Source of the DNA: JAIOZK01 sp964468645
GTDB taxonomy: Bacteria; Bacteroidota; Bacteroidia; Bacteroidales; JAIOZK01
Assembly: GCA_964468645.1 (NCBI GenBank)
Contig: CAYXUU010000017.1
Location: 34,305 to 98,304, forward strand
DNA length: 64,000 nucleotides
Direction of reading: 5' to 3'
Position numbers and translations under genes: made by a program. Positions within the stretch are counted from its first letter, which is position 1; every line of letters begins with the position of its first letter. Positions 61,732 to 64,000 of the stretch are shown here, in pieces. Under the pieces are notes generated by a model. The model was not told the origin of the DNA. It worked only from the letters and a program-made list of their open reading frames with translations, and made no database searches.

Positions 61732-63771
61732 ATGAAGCACTCCATATCCTTACTCATATTAATGGTTCTACTTCATTTTAATGGATTTTGTCAGTCCTGC
61801 TTACCCGAAGGTATTATTTTCAATACCCAGTCTCAAATAGATAGTTTTCAAATTAATTATCCAGGCTGTACTGAAATTGAAGGAGATGTAACAATCTATT
61901 CAGGATATAATGGTTATGGTATTTCTAATTTGAATGAATTGAATGTTTTAACCTATGTCGGAGGAGATTTATATATCTCAAATAATGACTCATTATTTAA
62001 CCTTACAGGTTTGGAGAATTTATGCAGGATTGAAGGAGAATTGAATGTATGGAGTAATGAATTACTCCTAAACCTAAATGGATTGAATAGTCTGACTTAT
62101 ATTGGCAGCGATTTTGAAATTACACATAATAACTCGTTGAATGACTTCATTGGAATTGAAAACCTGGACACAATCATAGGAACATTTATTATAGAGAAAA
62201 ACCCTGACCTAACCAATTTCAGTGGTTTAGAAAACCTTAGGCATGTAGAAGGCTGGTTTTCTGTAATTTCAAATGAAGAATTAGAAACATTTGCAGGATT
62301 GAATAGTTTAGTTCATTTAGAAAGTAGTCTTGACATATGTTACAATCATTCATTACAAAGTCTATCTGGACTGAACAATCTCGAATCAATAGGTGGGTAT
62401 TTGACAATTGGAAGCAATAAATCATTAAAGGATTTACGTGACTTAAATAACTTATCATCAATCGGGTGGATGTTTCAGTTAGCAAGATGTGATTCATTAA
62501 CAAGTCTGTCAGGTCTGGATAGTCTTACTTATATTGGTGGCCCAGTGAAAATTTGGTTTAATGATGCACTAATTAGTTTATCAGGAATAGATAATGTTTC
62601 TACTGATTCTATAGGTGATTTAACGATTTACGGCAATCCTTTACTATGTGAATGTGATATTCAAAGCATCTGTAATTATTTAAGTAATCCTCCTAGAGCA
62701 ATAACTATTTTTGATAATGGGCCGGGATGTAACAACCCTTCAGAGATTGCAGAAAATTGTAATATAATTTTGCAATGTCTACCTTTTGGCAATTACTATT
62801 TCCGCAAACAAAGTGAGATTGACAGTTTTGCACTGAACTATCCAGATTGTAACTGTCTTGAGGGTAACGTAAATATTAGAGGTTATCGTGATTCAATTTT
62901 TAATTTAAATGGACTAGCTGGAGTTGATACTATTGCAGAAAGTTTAGAATTTGGTATAGTCGGCCTGCCAAACTTATCAGGTCTTCAAAATCTAAAGAGA
63001 ATTGGTGGGCAAATAAATATTGGATCCTGTCATAATTTAAAATCCCTTTATGGAGTTGAGAATTTGACTTACGTGGGTGGGATATACATTCGAAACAATG
63101 ATTCATTAAATTCCTTAGAAGGGTTAGACAATTTACCAATATCTAATGGAGGTGTTTGGATAGAAAGAAATCCATCACTGACAAACTTAGATAATTTAGA
63201 TCATCTCACATCGATCAATGGTCATTTGATGATTCTCGAAAACTCAAATCTTTCAAGCATTATGGGTTTGAGGAATGTATCATCAATTAACGGATACCTT
63301 TATATTGAAGAGAATCCACTTTTAACTGATTTAAAAGGGATTGACCTAATTGATTACGAATCAATAACTAACCTGTATTTGATTAGCAATCCAATCCTAT
63401 CGACTTGCAATGTAAAAAGCATTTGTGATTTTTTGTTTTACCAAGGTGGTTTTTATCTGATTAATAATAATACAACAGGATGCAACAATGCTGAAGAAGT
63501 AATATTGGAATGTACAACATCATTACCTGAGAATAATAGTGATACTCCGATCTTTGTTTACCCCAATCCAGTCTTAAATGAAATGAACATCAGTTTTACA
63601 AATGATTATATTGTACTGGAAATAAACATTTATAACTGTATTGGTCAGCGAGTCCGTCATATATACAAACCATCAATCAGAATTGATATTTCATGGTTAA
63701 ATGAGGGTATTTATATAATTGAAATCATTTCAGAAAAGGAAAAGTATAGAGAGAAATTTATAAAAAAATAA
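61732..63771 (+). CDS. Family C receptor-L/LRR-like surface protein, two domains (C3), T9SS
   Basis: A 679-residue protein: signal peptide ending GFCQ near 21, then two C-family domains, opening SCLPEGIIFNTQSQIDSFQI at 22 and QCLPFGNYYFRKQSEIDSFA near 346. The LRR-like units follow the pattern NLxGLENLxxIxGxL. Domains close with CDIQSICNYLSNPPRAI and CNVKSICDFLFYQGGF plus GCNN. The sorting domain starts IFVYPNPVLNEMNI near 605 and ends EGIYIIEIISEKEKYREKFI. The first domain is closer in its opening to C1 than to the later domains of C2. It starts 31 bases after the inverted-repeat element. Confidence 0.87.
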   Translation: MKHSISLLILMVLLHFNGFCQSCLPEGIIFNTQSQIDSFQINYPGCTEIEGDVTIYSGYNGYGISNLNELNVLTYVGGDLYISNNDSLFNLTGLENLCRIEGELNVWSNELLLNLNGLNSLTYIGSDFEITHNNSLNDFIGIENLDTIIGTFIIEKNPDLTNFSGLENLRHVEGWFSVISNEELETFAGLNSLVHLESSLDICYNHSLQSLSGLNNLESIGGYLTIGSNKSLKDLRDLNNLSSIGWMFQLARCDSLTSLSGLDSLTYIGGPVKIWFNDALISLSGIDNVSTDSIGDLTIYGNPLLCECDIQSICNYLSNPPRAITIFDNGPGCNNPSEIAENCNIILQCLPFGNYYFRKQSEIDSFALNYPDCNCLEGNVNIRGYRDSIFNLNGLAGVDTIAESLEFGIVGLPNLSGLQNLKRIGGQINIGSCHNLKSLYGVENLTYVGGIYIRNNDSLNSLEGLDNLPISNGGVWIERNPSLTNLDNLDHLTSINGHLMILENSNLSSIMGLRNVSSINGYLYIEENPLLTDLKGIDLIDYESITNLYLISNPILSTCNVKSICDFLFYQGGFYLINNNTTGCNNAEEVILECTTSLPENNSDTPIFVYPNPVLNEMNISFTNDYIVLEINIYNCIGQRVRHIYKPSIRIDISWLNEGIYIIEIISEKEKYREKFIKK

Positions 63772-64000
63772 AGCATTGTGCCCAATAATTAGTGCCTCTA
63801 AGAAAACGCCATTTTCCTGGAATTTTCAACCAACCAAGAGCGAGATTTCGATACCAAGCGGATTGAAATTTTTGTTGTTTGAGCAATTTGACTCCTGTTT
63901 TCGCCAAATGGGTCACCTGAGCTAAAATCTGATATTAAAAGCAGAAAGCAATTCTTTTTGCTCATTTGTTTTTGTCATAACTATCTCAACCTGTTTGTTT
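63772..64000. other. Terminal stretch, no gene assigned
   Basis: The last 229 bases show no start of a recognisable gene on either strand. A minus-strand open stretch of about 58 codons runs through it without an ATG. A short ATG frame (MTKTNEQKELLSAF) is closed after 18 codons. CCATTT and AAATGG, about 95 bases apart, are weak inverted copies. It could be the edge of an insertion element or a further intergenic element that continues outside the window. Confidence 0.4.

Noticed and set aside
63800..63920. Second attC-like element after C3
   Set aside because: Only six-base inner repeats are found and the TGCATAAC/GTTATGCA ends are missing.
63759..63933. Minus-strand open stretch at the right edge (WYRNLALGWLKIPGKWRF)
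   Set aside because: No start codon, overlap with the end of C3 and no family match; possibly part of an element outside the window.

Overview
The window looks like a chromosomal scaffold piece from an uncultured member of the Bacteroidota, most likely Bacteroidales-like. Evidence: at least fifteen proteins end in a type IX secretion system (T9SS) type A sorting domain, lipoproteins with short lipoboxes abound, several promoters fit the Bacteroidota form (TAnnTTTG, once with TTTG 19 bases upstream), and the sequence is A+T-rich. A run of 100 Ns at 8898-8997 marks an assembly gap. No rRNA, tRNA or CRISPR array was recognised.

Region 1 (1-12.4 kb) is mainly housekeeping: the tail of a C10-type peptidase, lipoate ligase, a lipoprotein, a minus-strand group made of an isocitrate/isopropylmalate-type dehydrogenase, a lipoprotein, an altered HD-domain protein and a one-chain aconitase-family hydro-lyase, then plus-strand CCA-adding enzyme, MiaA, cyanophycinase and isoaspartyl dipeptidase. 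The last two together would turn cyanophycin into free aspartate and arginine. Many intergenic gaps here carry 7-bp-period repeats, some in facing inverted pairs.

Region 2 (12.4-20.4 kb) is one signalling locus: a PAS-only protein translationally coupled to a PAS/GAF histidine kinase, a stand-alone response regulator, and a REC-PAS-kinase-REC hybrid. Region 3 (20.4-35.5 kb) holds secreted and surface proteins on both strands: an Lcl-domain protein, a propeller-like T9SS protein followed by an in-frame leftover of another sorting domain, lipoproteins, an S41 protease, a beta-helix T9SS protein, a probable DUF3857-like protein and an IS1380-type transposase remnant that still has a good promoter.

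Region 4 (35.7-63.8 kb) is the striking part: 14 consecutive plus-strand genes with short gaps, 12 of them with T9SS sorting domains. They form four paralogous sets: modular jelly-roll/Fn3 proteins (A, four copies), Asp-box propellers (B, two copies, alternating with A), BNR-like proteins (D, two copies) and receptor-L/LRR-like proteins with one, three or two tandem domains (C, three copies). A glycosyltransferase and a small lipoprotein sit in the middle. Between the last two C genes lies an imperfect 132-bp inverted-repeat element resembling an integron attC-like hairpin. The block looks like a locus where surface-protein diversity is made by duplication and module exchange. No T9SS machinery gene is in the window, so secretion depends on genes elsewhere.
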